Source: Megamerina dolium (lineage: Eukaryota > Arthropoda > Insecta > Diptera > Megamerinidae). Taken from it: 64,000 nt of DNA. The notes under the pieces were generated by a model. It was not told the origin of the DNA, did not search any database, and saw only the letters and a program-made list of their open reading frames with translations. How positions within the stretch are numbered: the first letter of the stretch is position 1; each line of letters opens with the position of its first letter. The DNA lies in assembly GCA_963854835.1 (NCBI GenBank), contig OY978527.1, positions 28,467,029-28,531,028 of the forward strand, in the 5' to 3' direction. Of the stretch, positions 34,871-50,372 are shown piece after piece. Both the position numbers and the translations under genes were made by a program.

Positions 34871-35943
34871 CAGAGAACGTGAAATACTAGAGAAGTCCTA
34901 ATTTGGCTTTTGAGCTTATTTCTGATTACAACTATCAGGGTCACTTAACAGAGTTATAAAATACAGAGATTTTGAGAGAGAAATGCCATGACCAGGAGAA
35001 AAATTCTGTAAATTAACATATATTGAAATATGATCACATAATTGTAAATATTTGTATGAATGAATTTTATATATAGAATTTTTTATAAAGAATTTTTACT
35101 ATTGTTCAATATATATGTATGTACATGCGTATGGAGTACTTATAGGTATACTCCCTTCACACAATACATGTATTTTTAAATATATGCACTTACTATATAA
35201 CATATGAGGTGTTTCACTATATTATTTACCATTTTTATAACATTAAATTTGATAAAATTTCAGTAATTTTGACAAAGAATCAAGACATAAAGGCATCGTT
35301 TTATCGAAGCAACCGATGCCTGGTATCAGGCAATCAGAAATATCAGCAAGTAATAGCACGTGTTGATATTCAATGTAAAGGAACAGAAAAGTAGAATGTA
35401 AAAAACGAACACGTTGTTGTTGCTCCTTGTAATAATTTCATTACTTTCATTGCTTTCTCTGCTTTTGCTCTTGATTCTTTGTCAAAATTACTGAAATTTT
35501 ATCAAATTTAATATTATAAAAATGGTAAATATTATTGTGAAACACCTCATATGTTATATAGTAAGTGCATATATTTATAAATATATGCATAGCGTGAATG
35601 GAGTATACCTATTAGTACTCCATACGCATGTACATACATATATGTATATTGGACAATAGTAAAAATTCTTTACAAAAAATTATATATATAAAATTCATTC
35701 ATACAAATATTTACTATTATGTGATCATATTTCAATATATGTTAATTTGCTATGTTAATTTACAGAATTTTTCTCCTGGTCATGGCATTGCTCTCTCAAA
35801 ATCTCTGTATTCTATAACTCTGTTAAGTGACCCTGATAGTTGTAATCAGAAATAAGATCAAAAGCCAAATTAGGGCTTCTCTAGTATTTCACGATCTCTG
35901 TCAAAAGCCAAATTAGGACTTCTCTAGTATTTCACGTTCTCTG
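34871..35943. mobile_element. Large foldback element, about 414-bp arms
   Basis: Arms 34871-35284 and 35470-35943 are inverted copies with very high identity and an asymmetric loop of 185 bp (35285-35469). The outer ends are CAGAGAACGTGAAATACTAG and its mirror, each bordered by TTTAAA-like sequence. The right arm ends in a 43-bp tandem duplication (35858-35900, 35901-35943). There is no transposase. If transcribed it would form a very long hairpin. Confidence 0.9.
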
Positions 35944-36392
35944 CTTTAAATGACACCTTTCGCGCGCTTTGACTTTGTTGTTTATTTACGGCGGAATGGC
36001 GCATCCAGTGTTAATGAAAATGCACGCTTTAAAAGCCACTCAATAGATGGCGGCACCACTGTGTTCACCTCTAACCAAAGCAGAAATTAAATTTATTAGT
36101 ATTTTTCATTGCAAAAATATATTAGAGAGAAAAAATTAAAGTGTGATGCAATACCCTGTATATGAACATAAGGAGATTTCGCTTATTCAATGGAATAACA
36201 TTTAGGCTAGTGCCGAGTGCTAGTTGGTAGTATGAAAAGATGAGTTTATATGCTTTTTTCTCTCTCAGACTCTCCAAATATAAACGAAATATGTACTTGG
36301 ACATGTTTATCACGCACCCTTCCTTTATAAATACGTGTAATAAATAAAAATGTAACATAATTTAAGCTAATCGTCGTATAACTTATTGTGTA

Positions 36393-36440
36393 TGTCTCTC
36401 TCGATCTCTCACTCTCTCGCTCTCTCTCTCTCTGTCTCTT
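36393..36440. repeat. CT microsatellite
   Basis: Imperfect (CT)n with occasional G and A interruptions. Confidence 0.8.
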
Positions 36441-36497
36441 TTTGTACCTCTCATTCTAATTTTGTTGTGTACTACTTGTACTTGTAGATTTGGCTAA

Positions 36498-36720
36498 ACA
36501 CAATTAAAATTATATACATTTTTTTTATTTGCTTTTCATGCTGCTGATGTGGGTAATTTGTTATGGAACTGGCCCCCATTTCATCAACCACCATCATCTT
36601 CATCGTCGTCGTATTATTGCTGTTACCCACCGTCAACATCATGTGGGTATGGTTATCAACAACAACAACAACAACAACAACCACACTATCCATATCATCA
36701 TCCACGTCATTATCAATAAT
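36498..36720 (+). other. Coding-like low-complexity ORF (WNWPPFHQPPSS... polyQ) without start or acceptor
   Basis: One plus-strand frame is open from 36,498 and reads NLLWNWPPFHQPPSSSSSSY, then CGYGYQQQQQQQQQPHYPYH, ending TAA at about 36,718. The composition is like the tail of an RNA-binding protein. However, the frame has no ATG and no AG acceptor inside it, and the upstream stop is at 36,495-36,497. It is probably a chance reading of (CAN)n repeats or the remnant of an exon. Confidence 0.2.
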
Positions 36721-36782
36721 ACGATGAAAACAACAATATCAAATAACAACAATAATAACAACAACAACAACAACAACAATTA
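36655..36782. repeat. CAA/CAN trinucleotide repeats
   Basis: Two tracts of CAA repeats (about 36,658-36,684 and 36,742-36,780) separated by CAT-rich sequence. They give polyQ, polyN or polyT according to frame. Confidence 0.8.
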
Positions 36783-39894
<3,112 letters not shown>

Positions 39895-41996
39895 GATGCA
39901 TTACAAGCAAGTACTGACTGAATCATTTAAAGGTAAACAAAAAAAAAAACCAATAATAAAAATTATAAACCAAAAAAGAAAAAAAAAAAGGTTCAAACTC
40001 TTCAATTCATTTCAATTCAATTCAAAAATGAAGCGTACTATTGTTGTGTTAATAAACTCAATTTAGATTTAAATTTTATAAACGATCAATTAAAAAAAAA
40101 ATTGTGCAAAAAATGCTTTGGATGTTGCTTTTATTTATGTAATTATTATTGCCATTATTCGCTTTATGACTAGAGCTCTTGAAATTAATCGACTGCATAT
40201 TGTGAAAATCATTTAGTCGAATGTTCGATTTATAAGAATTATAATATTAGCTCAGCGACCAGAATAACCGTTCAAATACGATTAATTGAATTGTTTTGCA
40301 CAGTCAAAGAAAAATTTGTGAGCATTTTTCTTTTCTTTTCTTTAAAGTGGACATACATAGAAATGAGAGGATGAGAAGCAAGCTACGGGTGTGTTCAGAA
40401 AAGCATTATGACATACAGGCTATGCGCAGATCTGGCAGCACAGCAGATTTGATGATTGATCCATCTGACAGAATTGTTGACATTTTGCAAATAGCTTTGT
40501 TGCATTTTTAAACACCAGCATATTTACAAATTTTTTTAAAGTGCCTGTCTACTTTAATGTGCTTGTTGAATTTTTTTTTTATTTCTTCTACCACCACTTA
40601 TTTTTTCTCTCTTCTATATTTTATTGCACTCTAAGTAGCAACTTTATTTCAGCCGAACTAAAGATTTCGCTGAAAAACATTAAAAGCAGAATGTCAGATT
40701 GTTTCAAAACAAAAGCAAAGAAATTTCATTTTATACTCGCTTTTCTTTCGGCATTGTTCGTAATGCGTAATCATCTGCAGTGTAAATTTTTGTGATGCAA
40801 ATGATGAGCAACTCTTGGTAGAAAAATGGCATTGTAGAACGATTGACATTTGTAGTGCTGCCAAATTAGCCAAAGCAGTGCGCACATTATACGTGTACTT
40901 CCCACAAGTGAAGTAGTCTTGTGCATTTTAAATGCCGAATTATACAAAACGTTCTCGCAAACGTTTTGTTTCTGAACCATTTTCATTTAACAGCATCTTG
41001 GTTTTGTTATTTCCAAAATACCAAAACCTTTAAAAGCCTTTAATCCTTTAGTCGAACAATTTGATTGATCGCAATGTTTGATTAATCAATTTTTCGATTA
41101 ATCAAATAAAATATTCAAAATATTTATAATATTTTTTCCCAATATAAAGTAGCTTTCCAAAGCTCCGAATATAAGAATGCATTTTAAAATTGTTTTCCCC
41201 AAAGCAAATTTCAAATATAGAAATGAAAAATATTTTGATTAATCAAATAATTTTAATTTTGATTAACCAATATTTTGATTGGTTAATCGAACATGTAAAT
41301 AAAATCTCAAAAAAAAACACTCCATTGTTTTGACAATTTTATATTTTGTTGAAAAATTAATTTACCCCTGGGGACGAGCAAGAAAAAGCCGTTTGAAAAG
41401 TTCATTCAATTTTTTGTACATTTTTTTAAAATCGTAAATTATAATGTATGAAAGAATTATAGTATATGAAATTATTTATCCAACGGATGTAGGACGAACT
41501 AAATCGGACCAGTACAAACCGAGATATTGTGATTTAAATAACACAGAAATTTGTCATTTCCGTTAAAAATTTTTTCCGAGAGAAATCCCGATACACGTGT
41601 AAACTTATTTTACGTAAAAAATTTTTTTTTTAATTTTCGACCGATTTAAATATGTTAAACTTTTTTTTTTGCCAAATCGGTGCGATTTAAAAGAGAATGA
41701 CCCAGTTTACAAAATTGTAATCCTCTAATAATCCTAAATAAATGTAAGAGTTTTTGCATTTTAAATCCATCCTTTTGCAAACCAAATTCTCCTCTTTTTA
41801 AAGCCAATGCACTCTTTCGTATATATAAAGAACTTTTCTTTGAAATCAAATTCAACCTTTACCCTTTTATAAAAGTTATTGGTTTCACTTGTTTTTCCGG
41901 AGCTCCAATTGAAACAACGTGGAATTCTAAGAAAATGAAAAATCCATCATAAATCGATACAACGCTAAAATTTGTGTTTTGAGAGTACATTATTAA
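39895..41996. other. AT-rich DNA with GATTAATC-type dispersed repeats
   Basis: Patches at 40,168-40,290 and 41,040-41,300 are dense in GATTAATC and TTGATTAATCAA words, like those at 1.3 and 3.7 kb. No coding region was recognised. Confidence 0.4.
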
Positions 41997-42580
41997 GGGG
42001 TTACAACCACTGTAGAATTTTCAAAAAATGGAAAAAAAAAAAATTTTATCTTAAATAGTCGTTAATAGTCTCAAAAATAATATACTAAAGGATGGAAGGC
42101 GGGAAAAATGTCTAAGTGTCTGAATTTCGAGTTTTGCCGCAAGACGTCTTTTTTTGAGCTGGCCGGAAACATAACTCGAACAAATCTTAACCGATTGATT
42201 TGAAAATTTTTACAATACATTTGAAATCGTTTTCTTCAGCGACGTACGTAGGGGTTTTTTGAAATTGTGCATAATTTTTTTATTTATATACGCGTCTTGC
42301 TATTGTAATATGGAATCAAAAAATATTCGGTTTTTTGTTGCAGATCGAAAATTGCGGGCGCTAGGTTTCCGGCCGTGCATTGCGGTGAAAAAATCGCATC
42401 AGCGGGGAAATGCTGCACAGTCGCCATTTTGTTTTTGAATCGCGCAACTTAATTGTTTTTTTGGGCTTCAAGATTGACATTAAAAAATACTTTTTACAGA
42501 ATTTGAATATCTCCTTTTGTTTGGCCTACGAAAATTCCCGAAATATGCCTTTTTTTTGTGCTCTACAGTGGTGTAACCCC
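41997..42580. mobile_element. TTAA-flanked MITE, copy 2 (584 bp, reverse orientation to copy 1)
   Basis: TTAA at 41993-41996 and 42581-42584 bound inverted ends GGGGTTACAACCACTGTAGA and its mirror. The body matches 15,311-16,039 in reverse complement but is about 145 bp shorter, mainly in the middle. The two copies are 26 kb apart. Confidence 0.87.
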
Positions 42581-43062
42581 TTAAGGTAAGATATAATACT
42601 TAGTAAAATTGGATCAATTGTTGAGCAAAAATCTCCGAGCTCGTCGAACTAAGTAAAAGGTACATCAGTGGGCTAAAAAAATGACATATCCTTTTGAAAA
42701 ATCCATCAATAGAAACGGATCTTCAAGGAACTATTGCAAAACGTGACGTATATGTCTCTTTTTCCACATTTGTTCCAGAAGCATGTTGAGAAATATTATT
42801 TATGGACGAAGCTGCGCTTAATGATTGCCTTCAGCACAATGAAACAAGATCCAGAGTCAAGACATCTGCTCAAGCAGTGATTTCGACAGTTTAGCGGCAG
42901 AATTTCACGAGATAGCAGCCTGTTCGCTGTTACATCAATAATTTTTTGTCGGCTGCAAGTGGTTAGCTCTTGAAGTGTTGATTTGTAATGTTTAAAATAT
43001 AATATCGCAGCCTTGAATTTAAGCAAACATTTTACAAAGAGATTGGCTAATTAAGAATGAGT

Positions 43063-43336
43063 TTGGTTTGTGATTAGTGTGTTGTCCTTCTTATCTGTAG
43101 GTTGTGGGTTCAATCCTCAGCTAAAGCATAACAAATTTAATATCGAAGATTTTTCTTTCGAACGGTACCCACCTGTCTGTCGGCAAGCAAATGGCAATTC
43201 TTCCGGCAGTAACAATTTGCCATGGAAAAGCTTCTAAAAGAACTCTGCGACAAAGCTCAGAAGAAGTGATGTCGCAAGAGTTCTGCCGTTCGGAACCGGC
43301 TAAAACAAGTAGGTCCCTTCTAGGCTCATAAGTGCC
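43063..43336 (+). mobile_element. tRNA-derived SINE, copy 1 (3' truncated)
   Basis: Matches the SINE at 56,502 from its tRNA-like head (box B-like GGGTTCAATCC near 43,107) through CGGCAGTAACAATTTGCCA and GCCGTTCGGAACCGGCTAA. It stops before the family's 3' tail. Box A is damaged (GTGATTAGTGTG). Confidence 0.8.
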
Positions 43337-43598
43337 TGGTTTGTGAAAAAAGTGAATTTAGTTTGGGAAAGTGACCACTTCATTTGGGTTGGAAAATGGT
43401 GAATTTAGAATGCAAAGCCTGTATCAAAGTGAAAGCCGGTCAAAATTTCCGATCTTTGACATTATAATTGTTAAAAAATATAAAAAACGGTTTACGTATT
43501 GGTGTATATTTTAAACGATTTTTTTTTCTAGCTTGAAGGTTTTAAATGCTACAATATTCAACGTATTTCTCTTCGGAAGCTACAACTTGTTCCCATCT

Positions 43599-44397
43599 TT
43601 AAGGATGCGCATGAATTCCATTGAAATAGAATCGCTTATCTTTTGAAATGAAGCGTATTCCGGACAAAACATTCTGCGTTGATCGAAACAAGTGATAGTC
43701 AGAGAGTGTAATGTCTGGGCTATACGGCGGGTGGGGTAAAACTTTCCATCCGCTGTTTTTCAACAACTTTTTAACGGTTTGCGCAATATGTGGCCGAGCA
43801 TTGTCATGATGGAAAATCAATGATTCGTGTTGGGTCACCCACTTCGGTCGTTGTTTGCTCCAATGCTCGCTTTAATTTGATGAGCTGTTGTCGGTAGCAT
43901 CCCGATTAATGGTTTCATCCGATTTTGATAGCTCATAATACACCATACCCTTATGAACCCATCAAATACAGAACATCACCTTCGAACTATTGATATTCGG
44001 CTTTGGAGACGATTTGGCTGGTAATCGTCCGTCGATGTCTCTTGTTTTTAGTTCATATGGAAATCCAATTTCCCATTTTCTGGATAATATTCATGTCCTT
44101 TAGATGCAATGAAATGGCTTGTTGAGTCACTCCCAAAGATTCAGCAAGCTTCTTTTGAGTTTGCCATGAGTCTTCGTCCATTAAGGTCTCCAATTCAGCG
44201 TCTTAACGTTCTTTATCGCTTCTATCAAAATCACCGCTTTTGAGCCGTCTAAACCAAAATGAACAAGTGGAAATTGATGAAGCATGTTCTTCATAAGCCT
44301 CACACAATCGCGATGATTTTCCGCTGCACTTTTTTTCAGATAAAAAAAGAAGCAAGGCTTCCAACGAATGCGATCTTGTAGCCACAAAAGTTGGCAT
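43599..44397 (-). pseudogene. Mariner (DD34D, Mos1-like) transposase, several frameshifts
   Basis: The N-terminus is at about 44,390-44,200 (KKSAAENHRDCVRLMKN in one frame, STCSFWFRRLKSGDFDRSDK in another). The C-terminal part 43,599-43,838 holds HHDNARPHIAQTVKK (second Asp) and HPPYSPDITLSDYHLFRS (third Asp, 34 residues on). The segment between, with the first Asp, is reduced to short readable pieces. The motifs resemble the mauritiana subfamily. Confidence 0.85.
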
Positions 44398-44399
44398 AG

Positions 44400-47174
44400 T
44401 CGGAGCCGGAGCTTAAAAATAATATGTTATTTACACTTCGACAAAAATTACACATGCTGATATTAATAGCATATTGATGTCGCTTCAACATGAAGATAGT
44501 TGCCACATTATGCGATACAATTTAACACTACTAACAACCTCGGTTTAAAATCATTTAAAATATTATTATATAAACATTCGTTTAGTGGATAGTTTTCAAC
44601 GATTTTTCAAGATGATGCGTACGTAAAATAAATTTTTTTTTTTAAATTCCATCATAAGAATATTTTTTGACTGAAAATGATGGAAAATAAATAGCTGACT
44701 AGCATTGATAATGATATTGTTAGCATTTATTAATTTGATTTAACTTTTACAAGTTTTTATTACATTTTCAGATTTTTTAAGATGGCTCAAACCACTCGAC
44801 AAAATAGTTTTTTTTTTAACAAAATTTGACACTTGAAATGGAAAAAAATTGCTAATTGGAATTTCAAAAGCCAAAAAGTGCATAATGCAGAAGTACTTCT
44901 CAAAAAAAATCTTCAAAAATGTTGATGTTAAAAATTGTTTATAATGAGGATGAGATGATGAAAAAATACTTCATTTTAAAGAGATTCCAATTATACAGGT
45001 TACATAAAAAGAGATCGAAAAATCCATAAAATAAGTTTCATTTAAAAAGTTTTAGATATTCCAATTGGAATGTTCCTCTAAAAATAACTAGATTACTTCT
45101 TTGGCACAATTTTACTGCTATAGTTGAAATTTCTTTTCGCTTTCTTACAGATGATTAATAAAAAAATGAGCGTAAATTGACGCTTTTGATATTGTTATTA
45201 TTTTTATAAAAAAAAATATTAGTGAAAGATCCATGGGTCAACCGTAAGTTGATCGGGATTACAAAAAAATCTGTTTCCATACAAGTTGTTATCATTTATT
45301 CGAGTTCATTGGAGTTTGTGGGGAAACGACAGATTTAAAATTTCTTAAAAATTCTCTTAGACGATCATTGTGGTAAATTAGTTGGATTTCGTTCATAATT
45401 TAGTATGCTGCTTCAGAATATCTTGAGTTTTATTTCTTTTTTCTTTTCATGTAGTACTTTAATTTCACTTTATCAAAAGGCCAAAATTCTAATAGTCATC
45501 AGAGTGATATTCTTTGAGAAGTGGGACCAAGATTTTCACACAAAATTCTCTTTTTGTTTGCAATAAATTGTACAACGTTGAGCATATTGATGCCATTTCG
45601 AAAAAAAAATACAGAGAAAATACTAATTTAAAAATTGATTTTATTTTTATTTTATTGATTGATTTTATTTTATTTAAACTAACCTCAATGTTATTCTCAT
45701 CGCATTACTTACAATTTTCAACATTCAACATTTTTGATTGTTGAGTTTCGAAATTCCTCAAAATTCTTCTTATTCCGATTCGAACATATGTATGATTTTT
45801 TAATTTTTATACTCATTTGGTTATTAAATTTTAAGTTTTATTCGTAAAATGTTTCAGTTCAAGTGCAAAAAATAAAAGGGAAAATTATAGAAAAGTGACT
45901 TCCATAGTACTAAAAATATGTTAAACATTTTAGCTATTAAATATTATGTCAAATTATAAAAATGAATGTTAAATAAGAAAACAATATTTAAGATATACAT
46001 GCTAAATAAATTAATCAATCAAGCTCTAGTCCATACTTGTGTACAATTGTAATTTGAATATGGATTTTATAAAAGATATAAAGCAACAAGAAAGCAACAT
46101 AACTATGTACATAAATATTCGTATATTATACCATTTCAATAATAATAAATGAAACAAAGTATAACACAAAAAAAAAAATTACGTTAATTTAAAAATAAAA
46201 TGCTGAAGAATCAACAAAATACTCGTACATACAATTCAAGCAAATAACGTCAACTGCCCTAATGAAAGAAATTTTTTTTTTAATAAAATATAAAACTTAT
46301 ATATAGTATATATATGTGATAAGTGCTACTCATAAATAAGAGAAATGTATGATATAATACAAAATAAAAAACAAATGTTACTTACACAATATTAGTGGAT
46401 CAAATTGTCAAATGAAACAAATAAACGAAAAAGAACTATAGTCAAAAGTGCATTACAAACTGTCTCTTTCCTTTTTTTTTTCTACTCTACTGGTCGAACA
46501 ACAGAATATTAATACTTACATAATATGTCATATATCATAATCCATACAATATGTAGTACTACATAATTTCAAATTATATCAAATTAGATGACATTACATT
46601 TACAAGATATTTTTCAAAAATCAAATTGCTATCGAACAATTATTTTTCTTATTGTATATGCATAAATATGCATATATGTACTTCTATGTACATAGTACGT
46701 ATAAGTAAACGAATTTTAAATTTAGTAAAACACATTAAGGAGTAAAATTATCACAGTGATGCTAAATGAAGAATCTCTTGAACGAAACAATTCAATATAA
46801 ATTGCAGTATGCATATAAAGTACATAAGGTATATGATAAATAAGTATTTAGTTACACACCTACGTACATACATGCATATATTTGTTAAAATTATATAGTT
46901 GCTAATTAAGCTATGTAAGCGTATGTAGTGTGATGATGCTGATTATAATAGTTTCTTAATTTATTATTAATAATAATAATAATAATATGATATTTATAAA
47001 TACATTCATACAAAAACATATTTCTAATACTACATAAGACATATTGTTGAAATTATGTTGACAACATTTTGTATTTTTTACTTTTAAATCATATGTTGTT
47101 TTTTGAGTGCTTTTTTTTTTGTTTCTTGTTTAGAGTGAAGCACTTTCAAATTTGCGAAAAAAAAACACAAAATG
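44400..47174. other. AT-rich DNA, no gene seen
   Basis: Simple AT-rich sequence with poly-A and poly-T runs and only short chance ORFs. Nothing is recognised up to the target duplication of the LINE at 47,175. Confidence 0.4.
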
Positions 47175-47188
47175 TAATATTCTGAACT

Positions 47189-48862
47189 TAACCACCAATG
47201 AAGTTCTCATATCTTTACAGGCCACGGGATGCAAAGCGGTGGCTTATGCAGATGACGTGGCAATTGTGGCATCGGGAAAATATTTAAATACACTCACCGA
47301 AGTTATGAACCATGCCTTATCAATCTTGTCCAAATGGGCTTCAAACTCTGGTCTGGCCATCAACCCTGTCAAAACTGAGCTAGTCCTCTTTACTAGAAAG
47401 CATAAAATACCTATTTTTACCTTACCTAGAATTGGGAGAACTAGTCTAAAGCTAACTGAACAGGCGAAGTACTTGGGTATAACTTTAGAAAGGAAACTAA
47501 GTTGGAAACCAAACACGGAGGAAAGGGTTCGTAAAGCAACAGCAGCGCTCTATTCCTGTAAGAAAGCCATAGTAAAAGATAGGGGATGAGTCCTACAATC
47601 GTATCATGGCTATACTCTGCGGTCGTCAGACCAATTATTTTTTACGTTGTGATAGTCTGGTGGGAATCCTTAAATAAGGAGGTATACAGACGGCTAATAG
47701 ACAAGGTTCAAAGGACATCTGCGGTGTTGACGACAGGTGCTCTAATAACCTCCCCGTCAAAAGCACTCGACTCGCTATTGCATGTACTCCCCGTAGATTT
47801 ATTTGGCAAGCATAGAGCGCTTATATCAGCAATTAGGCTAAACATAGCTTCACGCTGGGCTCAACCAGGATACGGGCATTCAAGGATCCTGGAGGAGTGC
47901 ACTACAATTCCGAATGCCATCGACTATACCATCCCCATACAATGCTTTGACAATAGATTCTTAACCCATATACCCTCAAGGGAAGAATGGAATAGAGGTA
48001 TTGTCAACGAAACTGGAGTCCAATCGGTACAATTGTACCCAGATGGTTTCAAATTGGAGGGTAGGGTAGGAGGTGGCGTCTTTTCCGATTCCTTATGCGT
48101 TGAGCTCAAGTTCCGATTACCCGACTTTTGCAGTTTTTTCAAGCTGTGATAATGGCTATAAAGGAGGCGGCAACGTGGCTTCGCTGTAATATAATATCTT
48201 TCAAAGATGTTTTTATCTACACTGTCAGTCAAGCCGCCATTAAATCTCTCGCAGGAACGTTCGCCAAATCGGCACTTGCCCTTAAATGACGCTCAGCTCT
48301 TAACGAGCTAGCGGAGAACTACAATGTACACATTGTATGGGTACCGGGGCATAGGGACATTCCAGGGAACTGTGAGGCAGATGAATTGCCGAGATCGGGC
48401 ACTAGGTTGCCAGAGATCTATTCATCTCATCAAGCCGGAATTCCGCTTGCAACATGCAAGCTTCTTATCACACAACATTATCTCACCATAGCCAACAGAA
48501 GATGGCGGGATGAGAGCTCTTGTGCTACCACTAGGTAAATCTGGCTAACTCTTGACAATAGACGAACCCGTTCACTGTTGGCAGGAAAACAATCAGTAAA
48601 GTAGTCGCCATACTCACGGGCCACTGGCTTGTGGGTAGGCATGCTGCAAGGCTCGGTTTACCGGCCAACGATTTTTGTCGCAGCTGCCAGGACGAGGAAG
48701 AGGAGGAAAGTGGTCACCACTTCCTCTGTAGATGCCCCACCTCACTGGGATGTGCCTTTTTTACAGATACCACTGAGCTTGCACCCATGGATGTCAGGGA
48801 CATTACTCTATTCATTAGGAAATCCCAATGGTTCCGCTTAACAGAGGAGATAGGATAATAAG
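47189..48862 (+). pseudogene. LINE ORF2 C-terminal half: RT palm, RNase H, Cys motif
   Basis: The first block 47,189-47,588 contains YADD (codons AYADDVA near 47,242) and the KYLGITLERKLSWK motif of RT thumb domains. A one-base shift at about 47,583 moves to the block 47,586-48,149, and another shift at about 48,140 leads to RNase H. Stops follow at about 48,290 and 48,535. The terminal Cys/His motif ends before TAA at about 48,859. Confidence 0.88.
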
Positions 48863-48945
48863 CATCAATGATGCATGGTGACACAATGGGCCAAATATTT
48901 GATCTAAGTGCGCCCCCCTTGGTGGGGCGGCCGCATAACCTAACC
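47189..48945 (+). mobile_element. 5'-truncated non-LTR retrotransposon (RNase-H-bearing, I/R1/LOA-like) with 14-bp TSD
   Basis: The 14-bp direct repeat TAATATTCTGAACT occurs at 47175-47188 and 48946-48959, marking both ends. The copy starts inside the reverse transcriptase just before the YADD motif and ends in CATAACCTAACC instead of poly-A. Contents: RT palm (AYADDVAIVASG), thumb region, RNase H (PDGFK; WVPGHRDIPGNCEADELP) and a C-terminal cysteine motif (CRSCQDEEEEESGHHFLCRC). Several frameshifts and stops are present. Confidence 0.93.
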
Positions 48946-48975
48946 TAATATTCTGAACTAAAAATTTACGTTATT

Positions 48976-49720
48976 GGAAGGATAATTTTATGCAATTAGT
49001 GTTTAAATATGATCGCGGGCATCGAACGTGGCTTAATCTGGAAACTCAACTTTCGGTTACTTTCTCAAGCAATTAGGGCCTAATCTCGGCAATAGTTCGT
49101 TCAATGCTGACTTGCAAATCATACAAAGATGGTGGTTTATAAACATAAACCAGCCTTTTCACATATCCTCACAAATAATAGTCCAGAGGCGTTAAATCAC
49201 AAGACCTTGCAGGATGCTTCGTAGGTCTATTTCGGGAGAGAGTGTTGTTTCCTTCAATAAATCGATTGTTATGTTTGATGTATGGCATGTAGCGCCGTCC
49301 TGCTGGTACCACATCTCTTGCATAATTATACTACGTGATTGGGAAATCAAATAGTCAGTTATTATGGCTCTGTAGCGATCGTCATTGGCGGTGACCTTGT
49401 TGCCTGCCACATTTTTAAAGATGTATGGACCAATGATTCCATTAGCCCATAAACCGCACCAAACAGTAAGTTTTGGTGGATGTAGTAGTGTCTGAAGAAT
49501 TTCTTCTGGATTATCTTCACTCCAAATCCGACAATTTTGCTTGTTTATATGCCCATTGAACCAAAAATGAGCCACATAACTGTCGACGATAAAATGGCTG
49601 TAGCGATCTATGAGTTTGGATAACAGAACTACAACTTTCCTAATAGAATTTCAATATTTGCGAGCGTTGTTTCGGTGTCAATGTTTCACACATTGCAAAC
49701 CTTACTGAGTACAAATTACT
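48976..49720 (-). pseudogene. DD41D-type transposase relic
   Basis: The frame 49,192-49,575 reads [20 protein letters not shown], then LTVWCGLWANGIIGPYIFKN, then [15 protein letters not shown] (second Asp). The first Asp in FSDEAHF is destroyed (VDSYVAHF). In another frame, [10 protein letters not shown] and the tail YVKRLVYVYKPPSLYDLQVS can be read at 49,190-49,060. It is inserted right after the LINE's target duplication. Confidence 0.83.
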
Positions 49721-49844
49721 TTTGGGCTACCAGATTTAATAACTGCTTTACCGCTTTATCGGAAACTGCTTCATTCTAAACAGAAAAAAAACACCCCTTA
49801 TTATCAGAGTGGTGACACTAGATGCAAGCGAGTTGTCATGGTAA

Positions 49845-50369
49845 TAGCCTAGACAGACGGCAGCGTTAATCCGGATTAATGGCGCACTTAATCCGAATAA
49901 AATATTAACCTGACAGACGGCAGTATTGCGGATTAACTAAACGGCTGATTGCTGTTTTATTAGGTCTGCTCACTTACATTACTATCACTATCAATTTCTG
50001 TCATCTGTCACTCTCGATATGAGAAAATCTACAAGAAGTACGTGAACTGTAAACTATCAGAAACTTGTAAATTGACATTCACAGTTTGAATTGACCGCTA
50101 GATTTATTTGTTCGCCAACGCTTTTCATGTTGAAAAGTGTTAACAATCGTTGAAAGTTTTTTATAAGTGAACACACCTATTGTTTTGTAAGTTGGATCGA
50201 TAAAAATTTACAATAGAAATTTCGGCGGTGTTGCCATCGAATATTGTCCTAATTCTCTTTAATTTTGAGAAGTAACTCATAGAGTTAATGCGGATTAGCT
50301 GCAGTTAATGCCCGATTTAATTAGAATTAAATCGTTAATCCGGATTAACGCTGCCGTCTGTCAGGGCTA
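49845..50369. mobile_element. TWA-MITE family, copy 2 (525 bp)
   Basis: Begins TAGCCTAGACAGACGGCAGC and ends GTCAGGGCTA, flanked by TAA (49842-49844 and 50370-50372). Similar along its whole length to the copy at 19,645 but with an extra block near 50,020-50,045, also present in the third copy. Confidence 0.9.
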
Positions 50370-50372
50370 TAA

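Noticed and set aside
43063..43140. True tRNA gene in the SINE heads (also 52.1 and 56.5 kb)
   Set aside because: The tRNA-like part is followed by a shared non-tRNA body and target duplications, and the acceptor stem does not pair, so these are SINEs.
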